Below, one piece after another: positions 63,464 through 64,000 of a stretch of 64,000 nucleotides of DNA. The notes under the pieces were generated by a model. That model was not told the DNA's origin and did not search any database. It worked only from the letters and a program-made list of their open reading frames with translations. Every line of letters begins with the position of its first letter. Positions within the stretch are counted from its first letter, which is position 1. The stretch is taken from positions 404,533-468,532 of the forward strand of contig NZ_FOIJ01000005.1 in NCBI RefSeq assembly GCF_900111745.1, read 5' to 3'. The position numbers and the translations under genes are program-made. The stretch is from Stigmatella erecta (GTDB lineage Bacteria; Myxococcota; Myxococcia; Myxococcales; Myxococcaceae).

Positions 63464-63544
63464 GAGACTGTTTCGGTAGGGGCCATCCCTGGCAGGCTGC
63501 TCCTCGGGCGAGGAACTGGCGAGACCACCTACCGAAACTGGCTC
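63464..63544. mobile_element. 81-base MITE-like element flanked by TAA
   Basis: GAGACTGTTTCGGTAGG at the left and its inverted copy CCTACCGAAACTGGCTC at the right (15 of 17 positions), with TAA on both sides (63,461-63,463 and 63,545-63,547). The ends resemble those of the IS next to it, so it is probably a non-autonomous relative. It interrupts the kinase gene. Confidence 0.65.
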
Positions 63545-63547
63545 TAA

Positions 63548-64000
63548 GAGACTATCTCAGTAGGGAAGAAAACCTCCTACCTGTGGGGTTATCCAGGTAG
63601 GAGGGAAAAGTGGAATGGGAGTAGCCAAGCACGACGATGGTTGAAGGATGCCGGAGGAGGTGTGGGCCAAGCTGGAGCCCCTGTTGCCGCCTCGGCCCGA
63701 GCATCCGCTGGGGTGTCACAATCCGCGAGTGCCCGACAGAAAGGCCATGGAGGCCATCCTCTTGGTGTTGCGCACGGGGATGCAGTGGCAGGCGCTCAAG
63801 GCCACCGGAATCTGCCACCCGTCATCGGCCTACCGGAGGTTCCGGGAATGGGCCGAGGCCGGAGTGTTCCGCGAGTTCTGGCGCTTGGGGCTTGTGGCCT
63901 ATGACCAGATGAGGGGCATTGAGTGGAAGTGGATGAGCCTGGACGGAGCGATGACCAAGGCGCCGCTGGGAGGGCAGAAGACCGGCCCCAACCCAACGGA
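63548..64000 (+). mobile_element. IS5-family (IS427-like) element, right end outside window
   Basis: Left end GAGACTATCTCAGTAGGG directly after a TAA shared with the MITE. A transposase gene starts 100 bases in and runs to the window edge. The deleted copy at 37,448-37,599 has the same ends and coding segment. Confidence 0.75.
63648..64000 (+). CDS. IS5-family transposase, partial (N-terminal 117 residues)
   Basis: The gene runs off the window. From ATG 63648: MPEEVWAKLEPLLPPRPEHP, then RKAMEAILLVLRTGMQWQAL, YRRFREWAEAGVFREFWRLG and MSLDGAMTKAPLGGQKTGPN, with the first catalytic Asp in SLDG. This is the layout of IS427-type transposase first frames. The GAAGGATG context gives a moderate ribosome site. 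Confidence 0.85.
   Translation, partial: MPEEVWAKLEPLLPPRPEHPLGCHNPRVPDRKAMEAILLVLRTGMQWQALKATGICHPSSAYRRFREWAEAGVFREFWRLGLVAYDQMRGIEWKWMSLDGAMTKAPLGGQKTGPNPT

Overview
The window looks like chromosomal DNA of a myxobacterium, most like the Cystobacterineae (Archangium, Cystobacter, Stigmatella, Myxococcus type). The evidence is very high GC with G/C-ending codons, many lipoproteins, several families largely confined to myxobacteria (DUF2381, DUF5953, SitA-type toxin lipoproteins, ELWxxDGTxxGT-type repeat proteins) and a complete bacillithiol gene set. No complete rRNA or tRNA gene was seen.

Bases 1 to about 21,670 read as an orderly core region. They hold a biotin operon (bioB-bioF-bioD), a small conserved gene translationally coupled to a class I/II aminotransferase, a substrate-binding lipoprotein with a TPR protein, GTP-dependent PEP carboxykinase, a YbhB-like protein, a DUF2911 protein, the bacillithiol operon bshC-bshB1-bshA, and a coupled set of large PIG-L deacetylase, 56-residue membrane protein and sodium/solute symporter, then a TonB-dependent receptor. 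Genes within these groups overlap by a few bases, as in real operons.

From about 21,680 to the end the DNA is a patchwork. Six degenerate copies of a tRNA/tmRNA 3'-end-like fragment (T-arm plus acceptor strand) lie at 21.7, 24.3, 27.1, 35.0, 37.4 and 59.4 kb: three in plus orientation, then three in minus orientation. A seventh T-arm-like piece of different sequence is at 55.4 kb. Between them sit gene cassettes: a SitA-like nuclease-toxin lipoprotein with an Imm52-type immunity gene; a MarR/reductase/SDR set; a more core-like block (NfeD and slipin, B3-type metallo-beta-lactamase, L,D-transpeptidase, response-regulator domain); a zinc-ribbon immunity-like gene behind a broken lipoprotein; and a 22-kb block with a large NRPS gene, lipoproteins and a secreted HNH nuclease with a DUF4265 partner. 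The simplest reading is repeated insertion at att-like sites followed by decay, giving an island of toxin/immunity and natural-product cassettes.

The right end is full of mobile DNA and gene remnants: an IS630-family element flanked by TA, IS91- and IS3-type remnants, an intact IS5-group element flanked by CTAG, a second IS5-family (IS427-like) element running off the window, and two MITE-like elements. Broken genes include miaE, a CPCC protein, DUF2381, DUF5953, an M20 peptidase and a Ser/Thr kinase.

The most distinctive items are the three-module NRPS (C-A-T-E / C-A-T / C-A-T-TE), whose sequence looks actinobacterial and whose last module has a glycine-type code; the three toxin/immunity loci; a low-GC HEPN (RX4H) protein; and two proteins that lack a canonical catalytic or phosphoacceptor residue. 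All family calls are by eye from motifs; no database search was possible.
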